Shown here: in pieces, positions 21,201-33,691 of the stretch | Layout: every line of letters starts with the position of its first letter | Position numbering within the stretch: the stretch's first letter is position 1 | Assembly (NCBI GenBank): GCA_965644295.1 | Contig: CBFFRP010000380.1 | Span: forward strand, 248,001 to 312,000 | DNA length: 64,000 nt | Source: Paraphysomonas bandaiensis | Lineage: Eukaryota > Chrysophyceae | Direction: 5' to 3' | The notes under the pieces: model-generated | Seen by the model: the letters and a program-made list of their open reading frames with translations, nothing else | Database searches by the model: none | What the model was told of the DNA's origin: nothing | Translations under genes and position numbers: made by a program

Positions 21201-24200
21201 ACCGTCACGGCAACCAACGGATTCACCGACTCGTGTACCGACCGTATCGCCAACAGTGGTTCCGACCAATGCACCAACAGATGTTCCCACTCGTTCGCCA
21301 ACGGCTGTACCAACAAATACACCGACACGGCAACCAACGGATTCACCGACTCGTGTACCGACCGTATCGCCAACAGTGGTTCCGACCAATGCACCAACAG
21401 ATGTTCCCACTCGTTCGCCAACGGCTGTACCAACAAATACACCGACACGGCATCCAACGGATTCACCGACTCGTGTACCGACCGTATCGCCGACAGTGGT
21501 TCCGACCAATGCACCAACAGATGTTCCCACTCGTTCGCCAACGGCTGTACCAACAAATACACCGTCACGGCAACCAACGGATTCACCGACTCGTGTCCCG
21601 ACCGTATCGCCGATAGTGGTTCCGACCAATGCACCAACAGATGTTCCCACTCGTTCGCCAACGGCTGTACCAACAAATACACCGTCACGGCAACCAACGG
21701 ATTCACCGACTCGTGTACCGACCGTATCGCCGACAGTGGTTCCGACCAATGCACCAACAGATGTTCCCACTCGTTCGCCAACGGCTGTACCAACAAATAC
21801 ACCGTCACGGCAACCAACGGATTCACCGACTCGTGTACCGACCGTATCGCCGACAGTGGTTCCGACCAATGCACCAACAGATGTTCCCATTCGTTCGCCA
21901 ACGGCTGTACCAACAAATACACCGTCACGGCAACCAACGGATTCACCGACTCGTGTACCGACCGTATCGCCGACAGTGGTTCCGACCAATGCACCAACAG
22001 ATGTTCCCACTCGTTCGCCAACGGCTGTACCAACAAATACACCGACACGGCAACCAACGGATTCACCGACTCGTGTACCGACCGTATCGCCGACAGTGGT
22101 TCCGACCAATGCACCAACAGATGTTCCCACTCGTTCGCCAACGGCTGTACCAACAAATACACCGACACGGCAACCAACGGATTCACCGACTCGTGTACCG
22201 ACCGTATCGCCGACAGTGGTTCCGACCAATGCACCAACAGATGTTCCCACTCGTTCGCCAACGGCTGTACCAACAAATACACCGTCACGGCAACCAACGG
22301 ATTCACCGACTCGTGTACCGACCGTATCGCCGACAGTGGTTCCGACCAATGCACCAACAGATGTTCCCACTCGTTCGCCAACGGCTGTACCAACAAATAC
22401 ACCGTCACGGCAACCAACGGATTCACCGACTCGTGTACCGACCGTATCGCCGACAGTGGTTCCGACCAATGCACCAACAGATGTTCCCATTCGTTCGCCA
22501 ACGGCTGTACCAACAAATACACCGTCACGGCAACCAACGGATTCACCGACTCGTGTACCGACCGTATCGCCGACAGTGGTTCCGACCAATGCACCAACAG
22601 ATGTTCCCACTCGTTCGCCAACGGCTGTACCAACAAATACACCGACACGGCAACCAACGGATTCACCGACTCGTGTACCGACCGTATCGCCGACAGTGGT
22701 TCCGACCAATGCACCAACAGATGTTCCCACTCGTTCGCCAACGGCTGTACCAACAAATACACCGACACGGCAACCAACGGATTCACCGACTCGTGTACCG
22801 ACCGTATCGCCGACAGTGGTTCCGACCAATGCACCAACAGATGTTCCCACTCGTTCGCCAACGGCTGTACCAACAAATACACCGACACGGCAACCAACGG
22901 ATTCACCGACTCGTGTACCGACCGTATCGCCGACAGTGGTTCCGACCAATGCAGCAACACATGTTTCCACAGGACACCCAACACAATTCCCGTCATTTCG
23001 TATTTTGAAACCGTCAATTTCGCTGCCGCTTCTCCCGACTAGTACCCCTTCCGTGTCGACAACATCTGTTCCTACAAGTCCAAGTGGCCATTTAGTTTTA
23101 TCGTACCGACCTACGGACTCTGCTACTGCACGACCAACTAGTGTGTCGAGTGGTATCCCTACTTTTGTTCACCCTGAACAACCAACAAACGTGCCGACTA
23201 TATTGCCAACGTTGCCTCACTCAATATTACCTACTACAGGACCAACGGATGTGCCCAGTGGTATCCCTACTTTCATTCCCAGTGAACACCCAACGAACTT
23301 ACCAACGTTTTCTCACTCAATAATACCTATTACAGGACCAACTGGTGTGCCCAGTGGTATCCATACTTCTATTCCCATGGAACGACAAATCGAAACCCCA
23401 ACATCGGTTCCATGGATGGCATCAACCGCTGTTCAAAGTTTTCATCCTACTTTGAAATCCACTGTAACTATTGCTTCTTTGATGCCGTCTTCGCTGTCCT
23501 CTGTAAGTGATTCGAATTCCTACACAACAGTTCCCACCTACTTAACCACTATTACAGCTCCAGTGTCTTTTTCCCCGACTTCGTCGTTGTCGTATGGGCC
23601 TACAGTATCACTTTCTGAGAAAGCAACTGCTAACCCGACTTACACACCTACGGATTATCGAGATAGAATCGACAATCCCACGCTCTGTCCATTTCTATTA
23701 CCAAGTCATGAGCCGTCTACGTACAACGTTTTGTCTCCACTTCAACATACCGCTTTTCCGACTGCTTTGAATACGGTAGTTCCGACTGTAGTGTCCACAA
23801 GACGTATATACCGTACCCCTCGTATTGTCGTCATGACAATCTGGAGTTCTCAGTACAGCGTTGCTGTCACTATTGGTTTGTCTGACCAGGGAACTGTTTT
23901 CTGCGGTCTGTTCAAGCATGGCACCGTTCAGCCGCCTGTCAATGCTATTGTTGCCCAAAATCGATTTGTGGCTATAGATTCATCATTGCAATTACGAACT
24001 GTGAGCTTGAAGGGACTTCAGCCGCTCACGATGTACGATATTTATTGTCTTGCGAAAGCGAATTTAGCAATCACCACGACAACTGAGATAGATTCATTCA
24101 GGAAAGTAACGTCTACGACTAGTTGCTGCAAGCAGGTCATTGTCACCCTGACTGGCACATATTTTGTGAGTGGGAATGTAGTGAAAAATTTTATTTCAAT

Positions 24201-27200
24201 CCATGCCACTGGCGCTCCATCTAATGATTTAGTGATTTCTCTTTCGATTGGTAATTCCAGTGGTTTATTGTCGAATATGCTATTCCCATCCAGTGTTACA
24301 CTGAATGGTAAGAATTGGGACAATATTCTCAAAGTTGCATTGACGGGTAGAAGTACCCCTGGCTCGTATTATACTTCCGTATCCCTCGGTGGCCCTTCTG
24401 CACAGGAATTTGAAGTTGTTTTTGGAAATAACGGAGTTCAATCTTTTATATTGGAGTCGCCTAATGTAGAACCAACAACCCCAAGATTATCAAGTGCTGC
24501 ATTTTCATCTGATGGTATGTATATCATAGTAGTCTTTGACTCTCCAACTGATCAAGCGAGGAAGTTGAGTTCATTCTCATGTGAAGATGTTCTTATACTG
24601 ACTGGTGCATCAGAGTCAAGTTGTCTGTGGAGTACGAGTTCGACTCTTACGATAACGCTTAAAGGTATAAATAGACCAGTGGTGGGAGATTATGTTTCTG
24701 TGCGTACGAACTCCGTTCGAGCTCAGTGTCGTACTGATTTATCAGTATGCGACCAGTGGACTTCTGTTCCCTCCATTTCAATACCTATCGTAGCTCCTCT
24801 AGTACCAATAATTCCGGTAGTAGCGATATCTGCTCCAAGTACTGTAGGACGGTGTGACGAGGTTCTGATCGACTTGACCTCATCATGGCCTTCTGGTGGT
24901 AGGCGCTGGTCATCTATTGCAGTAAATGTGACCAGCTCTAGTGTGGAATCCGCTGTGGCAGTTGAGCAGTTTTTTGTTACTCAGTATACCATAAGTCCAC
25001 CTACTTCTCTCCCACGCGGTGTGCTCGTAGCTGGTTACGTATACACCTTTGAAATCAAGTTATGCAATTTTCTTGGCGCATGTGGTATAGGGTTCCATCA
25101 AATTAGTGCTGTTGATTCTGCCTTACCAGTTGTTTCAATAGCTGGCCAACAGTCAAGGACAGTTAGCATGGCCTCCCCTTTACTTTTGCAAGCACAAGGG
25201 TACACTTCTTTTTGTGATGGCACTCGATCGTTTGCCAACTTGATTTATACATGGACGGCAAGCAGAGATGGTATAATAGACCACACTCTGACGTCGATAT
25301 CATCTGACAAAACTAAATTTAAACTTCCTGCGTTCGCCCTTCGACCAAATTCAGTGTATGACGTCGTGGTAACTGTAGTGAGCCCGCTGTCGGGTCTTTC
25401 CTCTAGTGCTGCGGTTCAACTGTCTGTTCCTTCTAGTAAGATTGTAGCGGCAATATCTGGAGCTACTGAGCGGACTATTCGACAGGGAGACATCTTAATT
25501 GTGGATACGGCGGGAAGCTATGACGAGGAATCACGAACATCGGCGGGGCTGTCGTTTTCGTGGTCGTGTTATCAGCAGGAGCCAACTCTCTCCTCAACTT
25601 GTGATTTGCAACTTCAGCCTGTATTATCGCATGTAGTGATTACATCTCCTTATTCCACACCCACGGGTAATGTGTATGCTATCACTGTTACGGTACATGA
25701 TTCCACTCGAGAGTCCCACGAAACGGTAATGGTAACAGTGACCGAACGGTCTGCGCCTCAACTGTCAATAACTTCAAGAAATGGAGCGATAAAAATTAAT
25801 CCCTCTGATGATTTAATACTTTATGGATCTGTATTACTACAGGATATGGCCACTGTAACATGGACTGTGGATGATCCATTGCTTGATTTAAAGTCTGTAT
25901 CTCGAACAGCGGCAACGGCGCCATTACGTCATGGGAGTCACCAGTTTAATCTTGTTATCCCAGCATTAGTACTGTCTCCGAAATCGACACCATATGTGTT
26001 TTCATTGATGTCGTCTGGAGCCAGGTCGTCTTTTGCAATCGCGGTTAATGTTCCTCCTTCCCCAGGAGTTTTTGAAGTTGTTCCTTCTAACGGCACTGCG
26101 ATGGTAACGAAATTTAAGTTTGCAGCCTCTGAATGGAGTGACGACGACATCCCATTATCTTATGAATTTGCCTATATAGAGACACACATTAGTAAAGTTG
26201 TTCACGGGCGATCAGAGTATTCCTTTGCAACGTCATTGCTTCCTCCAGGTAAATCCAATGATGACTTATTGCTGTGTCAAGTGCGAGTGTTTGATGTGCT
26301 CAATGCATATAGCTCTGAATCAGTGTCGTTAATAGTTAACGACCCCCAGATGACATCGTCGGCTCTATTGCGCACGATGGGGCATCTGATAAGCTCCAGT
26401 GATGGTAATATTGATGCTCAGAAGGAGACTTTATCTGTTGTGAGTTCCGTGCTGAACCGTAGGAATTGCTCCAGTGCTCCTCGGTGCTCAAATTTTAATC
26501 GAAATGGCTGCAGTGCTGTTGCAAATACTTGCGGGAATTGCTTACTGGGATATTTCGGTACTGATGGTGACGATAATTCAATGTGCCACCACCTGAGCAG
26601 TCTTGCTGTTTTTGTACCATCAAGGTTACCTTCTTTGTGTATGTCCGACTTCGACTGTGCCCCATGGGAATTTTGCTACGAAAATTCGATGAATGGGTTT
26701 CCGGTGTGCAATATAAAGCTGAAGGAATGTAAGGGTGGGTGTTCTGGTCACGGCATCTGCTTTTTTAGAGATCGCAATACCAGGTTAGAAATAAATGCAT
26801 GCTTTATGAGCGACTATACTTGTGAGGCTGTTTGCATATGCGAAAGCGGGTTTACAGGGAGTAATTGTGGCATGCACTACGAAGATTTTCTTGTTAAGCG
26901 GAATATTCGCAGTCAACTTGCATTCCTTTTGTACAATATTTCAAGGGTTGATGATGATTCAGCGGATAATATTGCATCGTGGGAATCATTATTGTCTTCA
27001 ATCACCCAAAACGTCCAAGAAATTTCTGTAGACATGGCTCGTGTAACGCTGAGTGTGGTGTCCTCTATTTTGAATGCGTCATATAGCTACACTTCTTCAT
27101 TGATGACTCTTTCCGGAGCCGTCAACTCCCTTGATGCTGTTGCAGAGGCAGCGGTGTTATTTCGTTCTCAGGGTCATAAAAGTTGGAGTTCCACTCGTGA

Positions 27201-30200
27201 TATTGTTGACTTGCTTGGTACATACGGTAGTACTATCACGGGATTGATGGAAGCAAGTGAGAGTTCTGTGGAAACAGTGGCCAATATGTTTCGGATTACC
27301 ACGACTTTTTATATTCCTGGGAGTGAGACACCCATCGTGATCCCGCAAACGAACATTGAACATTTCATGAATGTTTCTCCGATTTCTGTGATCTTGTCTT
27401 CTGAAAATGTAACAAATTATCAACGCGTTGTGTTGATTAATCTAAAATCAACGCTCTATAAAGACTTCAACAATTTTTCATCTGATGTTATGCGAATAAA
27501 GTTGATAGGTGATGACTCGCCCTCAATGACCATTGCATTAAGAAACTTTAATACCGAGATACCACTTGCGCAGAGAAGCTTCGTACTGAATACCACATGC
27601 GCTGAGAGTGATTTTTCTGTTCATAATTTGAATTGTCCAAGTGTCAATGGTGATATTAGAGTCACACATATATGTAACGGCTCTTTTGCTACAATTGAAA
27701 CCCACTGCCCTATTGTGGAGTGGCAGCGATCTTGCAAAGTACTAGACGGGGGAGCTGACTATAGTTGCTTTATGAAGTCATTTTCTCAAGTAAGCACTAC
27801 TTGTGTGTGCGATCCTGTTACAGCAATCAGAAGCGGTGAGGGACGACACCTCGCTGGCTCTTTTCACGACACCGGTATATTAGAGGTATGTGGATTTGGT
27901 ACTTAAATCGTGGAATGACCAAGTGGCGTGAAGGTTGTTGCAATTTCGACATTGATTGTAAACAGTTTCTTCACTACGGTGACTACTGCAGATGATCTAA
28001 ATTCGGTTTCTGACTTGGAAGATACCATTGTGGTGATTCTACTATATGGCATCTTGTAAGTGCATTTCCTTCTAGTTGTCTTCTGATTCTAGAATTACAG
28101 ATGGAGCGGGGGGCTCAGTGGCATCTTGTTGTGCTCTTTGCGGCAGTATTATGACTCTGATAGAGTGGTTGGCAAGGAGTCTGGCAAAAAGAAGGAAATT
28201 GCTAGATATACAATGGATAAAAGTGATGTCAAGGCCTACTTGACATCTTATGTAAACGAGGTTTTCCCGTCTGTTTACCGTACGAAACCGGCATTATTGC
28301 GGCTATGGGATGAAATATGCAAGCACCACCGGTAGATCGATAATACCATTTATGGCTGTTGTGTATTTCATACTTTTGTGACAGATACTTAGTGTTGTTC
28401 ACTGCTAATGGCTCCAATGGCGGTAGTGTGCGTATGCTCACAGGGGTACATCTGTTGACTGTACAGAGTATGCTGATGTTTATTCTGGGTAAGAACTTCA
28501 CTCAATATTTTCCATGTATTGAACTGTGCTTTGGTTGTAGCCGTATGTTATGATTTACAGTACCCGAATGATGAAGGTGAGTGCAGTGGATATACCACGG
28601 AGAGGGAATGTGTACGACGGAAATCTCCGTTTGATGTGGATACTTCTGTATGTCGCTGGGTTGAGGATGCTGATGCTGATGACTCATATTTGTGTGAATA
28701 TCCTCCGGAGGCATTCAACATCAGAGTAGGAATGTTATCAATCGATATCTGTTTTTATATCTCTTCAACAGAGCTTTGTCATTATATCTATCGTCGTGGC
28801 GATATTCACTGCTCCTATTAACCTGCTGTGAGTACTTAATAATTATAATGTCGTCGTTGTGTGACTGTTACTTGTTTTAGCGTTGATTTTTTATTTATCG
28901 AAGTTCTATCGGCACCAACAGCGAATGCTTTGAATGTGCGATCCGCAGATGAAACTGTGTTGAGAAACGCAATTCGCATAGGTCGCCGCATATCTGCCGT
29001 TACAATAGTGTCTGTGTCGGCTGCGCAACAACGGCTGATGAGGTTGCACCAACGTGCCTCCATACGAGGTGTATTTTCCCTCCAGACTATTCGTACAGTA
29101 CCCGAGGCTGCCTCCAATGCGCACTTGTTAGCTACTCGGTCTGCAGAGACTCTACTTGTGGATATACAAGATCGTATGGGCCATCTTGAAGCTCGACGAA
29201 AAACCATGCGCAAGGAATCTGAGTCTCTTCATTTAAAGCATAAGTTGGAAAAGCATAGAAAGTTTCTCAGAGAACGGACTTCTCGTGTACAGACAAAGAA
29301 AGAGTTACAATCTATTGAAATGGCAAATTATACAGATTCTACACTGCAAGACTTGTTTATCGAATTGACTGTCGACATATCGGAACAACGCCGGGTATTG
29401 AAGCGAATTCAGCAGGAAGGTTTTGATGCTATGTGGGGTGTGGACCCAACTGGAGAGTTCTCTCGACAGCGGGAGCTTACGTTTCTGTGTATCCCTCGCA
29501 CCTGCAGTGTGGAGCGAGCTATAAAGTCTGAATTGAAGTATGTTCGCGATGAAACTCAAGCGAAATTTGAGAAGCTGAGATTTGCTTCTGATGCTCAAAT
29601 TGGAATTGAGATATTGCATCAATTTTTGATGGATATACTGGGGCGTGACACTCCCGTTGCGAAAGTGAGTACTGTAACGTAGTTATGTTGTTTCTGACAC
29701 CCCATGATTAGATATTTTTGACCAAATCTGAAGAAGATTTTCGACATTCATACGTCGTCACGAAATTTGTTAAGGCGATAGCATGGAATTGTGTCGTTGT
29801 ACTAAATCTTTTTTTGTGAGTACCCCCCTATGCTTAAGTTTTATTCTTTATTGTTGCTACACCAGTGTTTGGTTTTCTATGCTACGTGGCCTTCAACGTG
29901 GATATCATTGGCAGGTAGGCCCAGTGTGAATATCGCAAAGAACTTGGGTTATTGATGTACTTTCACACAGAAACTCTACATGATTGCATGTGTGATGCAA
30001 CTCGTCATCGAAATATTGTTCTATGAGGTAAAGGCACTCTATTTTATAGATAAGGTATAATATTGTGTTTGTTTAGACGTCAGAGTGTGCTATTATTCAT
30101 TTTTTTATCCCTGACTTGGCGCGTAATGAGGTGCACACTGCTAGTTTTGCACTGCATCAAGCGGTAAATAAAATATGCTCGTCATCCCTAGATGCTGCTG

Positions 30201-31333
30201 CAAATGTCATACTTGATGCACCGCACTACCTCTTTGTGTCTACAAACCTGGCCAAGAGGTTTCCAAATCTACTCGAGAGTGCTATTGTAATGAGTTATCA
30301 CACCTACTCTCCTGGAGAGTTTTCCAAGAAATGGAGAGTGAGTCACTCAACTACGATTGACGCCAATGTCAGTCCATGGTCTCGGTCGAATAGAAGAGTA
30401 TCGAGGTTTGCTGTTTCCTCAGCACTGTTTGGATTCATGCAGCATATGGGAGCTATGTCTCCAACTGTTCAGCGTGTAACAATTCATAGCTTACAACCCC
30501 TCGTTGTCAGCAGCCTTTTTTTGCTGTGGGTGTCTCTCTGGACTTATCCATTGTGGAGTATTCCGGTGGCGTTTGTGATCATATACAAATTATATGAATG
30601 TGTCCGCGGTCATAAAATCGGGAGATATATTTCTCCAAATAACAACAGTGGTGACATTTACCCTTTGGTTGCTGATATTGAGATTGACACCAAGCCAGCA
30701 ATAGCTCAGCAGAGCATCCATAGTCGTGAAGTATCTGTTCCCGCCGCTTTACCCGTAGTGCGTTTAGAAATCAATGAATCTGATGTCAACACAACGAATG
30801 AGGAGTTAGTGCCTTTGAAGTCGGACTTAACAGATATTACGCACGATTTATCGAATGCTCAGCATAATTTCAGCAGAAAGAGCAATAGTTTTAATACGCA
30901 TGGGAAATCATTTAGTCGGGACAGCGAAGATTCGGATCCTTGTATGTGTATGCTTAATCAACGAAATGAACTCTGTAGTTATGACTTTGATGACGAGTCG
31001 TCTTTTACTACTGACCTCGGTGATTGTGATAACATTTCATATTCAGATTGTGATAGTGTTTGCCATGATTATAATTCATATACAGGTTATGATAGTGAAC
31101 GTGATGTCTCTCGTAAGCCATCCAGCGTAGGGGTTTCAGAAGCGTTGCGTGAAGTGTTTGACGAAGAGCTTCCACGTTTTGGTGTGGTTCAAAAAATATT
31201 TCGTTTTGTATCTGGCGAGTCTTTTACAGTGGACAACTCTGAGGAGAGTGAACAGGTGTATTCTGATAGCGATATCATTTATCATAATGGTTACGACGAT
31301 AGCGATACTTTGAACGAACAAATGCGATTTTGA
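18239..31333 (+). CDS. Giant NHL-REJ-GPS polycystin-like receptor, paralogue B
   Basis: Twelve exons: 18239-18377, 18446-27885, 27934-28055, 28101-28331, 28385-28488, 28541-28725, 28772-28827, 28881-29664, 29712-29815, 29866-29914, 29971-30027, 30077-31333; about 4,175 aa. Start chosen at the ATG opening a signal peptide (MSLDDYIRALIFFAVVCFP); exon 1 joins in frame at LQ-GTAGQVIT, matching LQGVAQQVIT of paralogue A. Order: NHL propeller (to about 390), Pro/Thr stalk (about 391-1830), REJ-like region (to about 2700), Cys-rich/EGF-like (2716-2860), GPS-like site (about 3140-3185, YSCFMKSF...CVCDP), about seven helices including IFTAPINLLVDFLF, and an acidic Ser/Asp-rich tail. Probably a cell-surface receptor or adhesion protein. 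It is 880 residues longer than A, almost all in the stalk. Splice sites in exons 8-11 are the same as in A, down to intron sequence. Confidence 0.78.
19536..22950 (+). repeat. Pro/Thr stalk array of paralogue B (120-bp unit, about 28 copies)
   Basis: Near-perfect tandem array of a 120-bp (40-residue) unit encoding PTRVPTVSPTVVPTNAPTDV and then PTRSPTAVPTNTP(T/S)R(Q/H)PTDS. About 28 full units differ at only a handful of positions, indicating recent expansion or homogenisation. The unit is unrelated in sequence to the stalk unit of paralogue A. Because 120 is divisible by three and stops are absent, several other frames are also open; these are treated as shadows. Confidence 0.9.
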
Positions 31334-33691
31334 AAGAATGTGTGAGAATAATGTGTTGCAACATTATTTTTGATATATTTCGTGTGTACGATAATATAAA
31401 AATCTACTTGATAGTCTGTTGACGCATTCAAAGTACAATGTCGAATGACCTAGCAATGTAATAAGGTGATATAAAGCGAAATAGATTAAATCTTACGAAA
31501 AAAGAAGCTTAAGAACGGCATACTCTTTTTTATATATGAGTCCAGTTTACATAAATAATTTTATACAATATGAATGATTATCGGTAATATAATATGCGGT
31601 GCTTCATTGTATATTACGTAATCTGAAATTTTAAATGTCTTGAATTGACGGCGATGTGTTTGTATACTGACCGTGAACAAGATTTAAATACCGGAACTAT
31701 CAATGTCACAGCGAATTATGGTTGCAAATAGAGAAAAGCTAAGGAAGTCCCCTAGAATGCTATATATCCGGCTTCATGATATTGTACTAGGCTTTGTCAA
31801 CTGTGTATGCGAATATGATGCCGCATCATACGTTTGTATGTTGAATACACAATATTGAAGTTTAAAAGGCCGATTGGTGTTTATATGTGCCTTTGGCACT
31901 GTTCTTCAAACAGTGTCGGGTACATATATGATATAAACGGAAATAGAAGTATTAATATATAGATAGCTTGAATTATTAATATATTGCAGCTGTGATGAAC
32001 TTTTAATTATACTCTACAATATGACAATATAAGGCAACATTTACGGCTCACATTTCAATCTTACGTTTAAGCCTATTTTACTATATAAATACCTTTAGAT
32101 TGTTGAAGAAAGATTATGTCGTTAGACTGGATAGATTATTATTATTTCATAGGCAATAGCGTGTTGTCATAAAATAACGTGTTGCAACGTTTTTATACTT
32201 CTTTCATGTCTACCATTGAATAACTTCCGTATCTTGAATCGTCATAATATGTGATGTCATGATACTTCAGTTTCACAGTTATAGGTATATAGTATTTTTG
32301 ACTACGTACTGCGGTTTTCAAATTGTATTTAACGTATTCTACAGTTCTATCTTAGAGAAATATACGTATTTCAACAATTTATTTGCTCTGTAGTTTTTCA
32401 TTCGAGCGAACAAGGTGTACGGTTTCCTAACGAACTTTTATGTTGCGCTAGAGAAGAGTGCATATGCGACATTGAATTTGACTTTTTGAAAATTTTGGTT
32501 GATGCGTGATTTAGTCGATTTGACCACCAAGCCTGGAAAAGCAATTTCAGCAGGTTTTAGACACTAAACAAATAAAAGATTTAATATTGGTGCTTGTATA
32601 ATTTAAAACGATTTAAAAACTGCTGAATTACGAATTACATTTTATTGATTTGGAAACAAATAATGATTGCACCTATAACAATTGATAATTCAACTAATTG
32701 TTACACAAGCCTGGTGATAAGTGCCAAAAACTACTAGGTGTATTAGAATATGGATCTTATTCTAGTATATTCAGTATGTCACTTGAAGACAATGTACGAG
32801 AATACAGTGAAATATAGTGATGTACAAATGCTGTGATGATATTGAGAAACTGAAATAGTTTGATCTTTCAAGATATGTTCAGTAACGAGAGGTTCGCATA
32901 TGTAGGATATTATGCAGCGATTATAATGAGTTAGTGTTGGTTATCACAACTTCGTGTAAACGATATTAATAAATCTATCTAGTCTTACGACAAATTCTCT
33001 CTGTGATCTAGCTTAAAATGAGCAATTCTCAATAAGGTGGTATGTAGATGTTTGTGTTGAGTTTTGCTGTTTGAGCAATTAAAAGCTGTAATTCTAAGGT
33101 GTTGGAATTATGACCGTTAGTCGAAGAATACAGTAGTGATGAGCTGTATTATGAGAAGTGATATCATGACGATGTAAGATCGTACTAGAAATGAATGGTA
33201 GTAGAGATAACGTGATATATTGCTTATTATATTTATTATAATCTTCTCTTATCTTAACTTGATTAACGAGTGAATACTCGTCTCATATCTTGACAGTTTG
33301 CTGTTTTTTGCATTCCCTTATTGACTCACGCATATCATTTCTGGTGAAGTTGAGTCAGATATTTTTATGTTGTTACACGAACGAAGCTAATGTGGGTGTA
33401 GTAGTCGGAGGTACTACACAATTCACCTCATAGCTCAGATTAAAGAGTTGAATTTAAAAGTCATAATTAATTATTTATTCTGCAATAAAATAAATAACTT
33501 TATCCCTTTGACAGAGGGTACGTACGAACTACAGTATTTCTACATTTTAAAGGCATATAACATTCGAGCACATGTTACCACACTAACTTGATGGAATCTA
33601 GTACAAAATGGTGCAATAATTCAATTCTAGTAATCCATAACTCAGTTCACTGACGATAGAATAGTCAGCATCCAAAGTATAACCGCGCATA
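31334..33691. other. 2.3-kb non-coding, repeat-rich intergenic region
   Basis: AT-rich with stops in all frames and no gene recognised. It carries at least three dispersed repeats: 32165-32365 (inverted copy of 44531-44590 joined to 45930-46060), 32960-33040 (similar to 46080-46190) and 33054-33230 (similar to 53140-53360 and, inverted, 55605-55665). Confidence 0.5.
32165..32365 (-). repeat. Dispersed repeat R2, uninterrupted copy
   Basis: Its reverse complement aligns with 44531-44590 followed directly by 45930-46060, including GTAGAATACGTTAAATACAA on one side and CTATAACTGTGAAACTGAAG on the other. It therefore represents the empty site of the transposon at 44591-45929. Confidence 0.7.

Noticed and set aside
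19536-22950. CRISPR-like regular array
   Set aside because: Repeats are contiguous 120-bp coding units with no unique spacers, in an intron-bearing eukaryotic gene.
19404-22970. Minus-strand open frame of 1,188 codons, a second of 1,170 codons, and plus-strand frames of 1,171, 687 and 459 codons
   Set aside because: All are by-products of the stop-free 120-bp repeat; the frame kept is the one continuous with the NHL and REJ domains and conserved in paralogue A.
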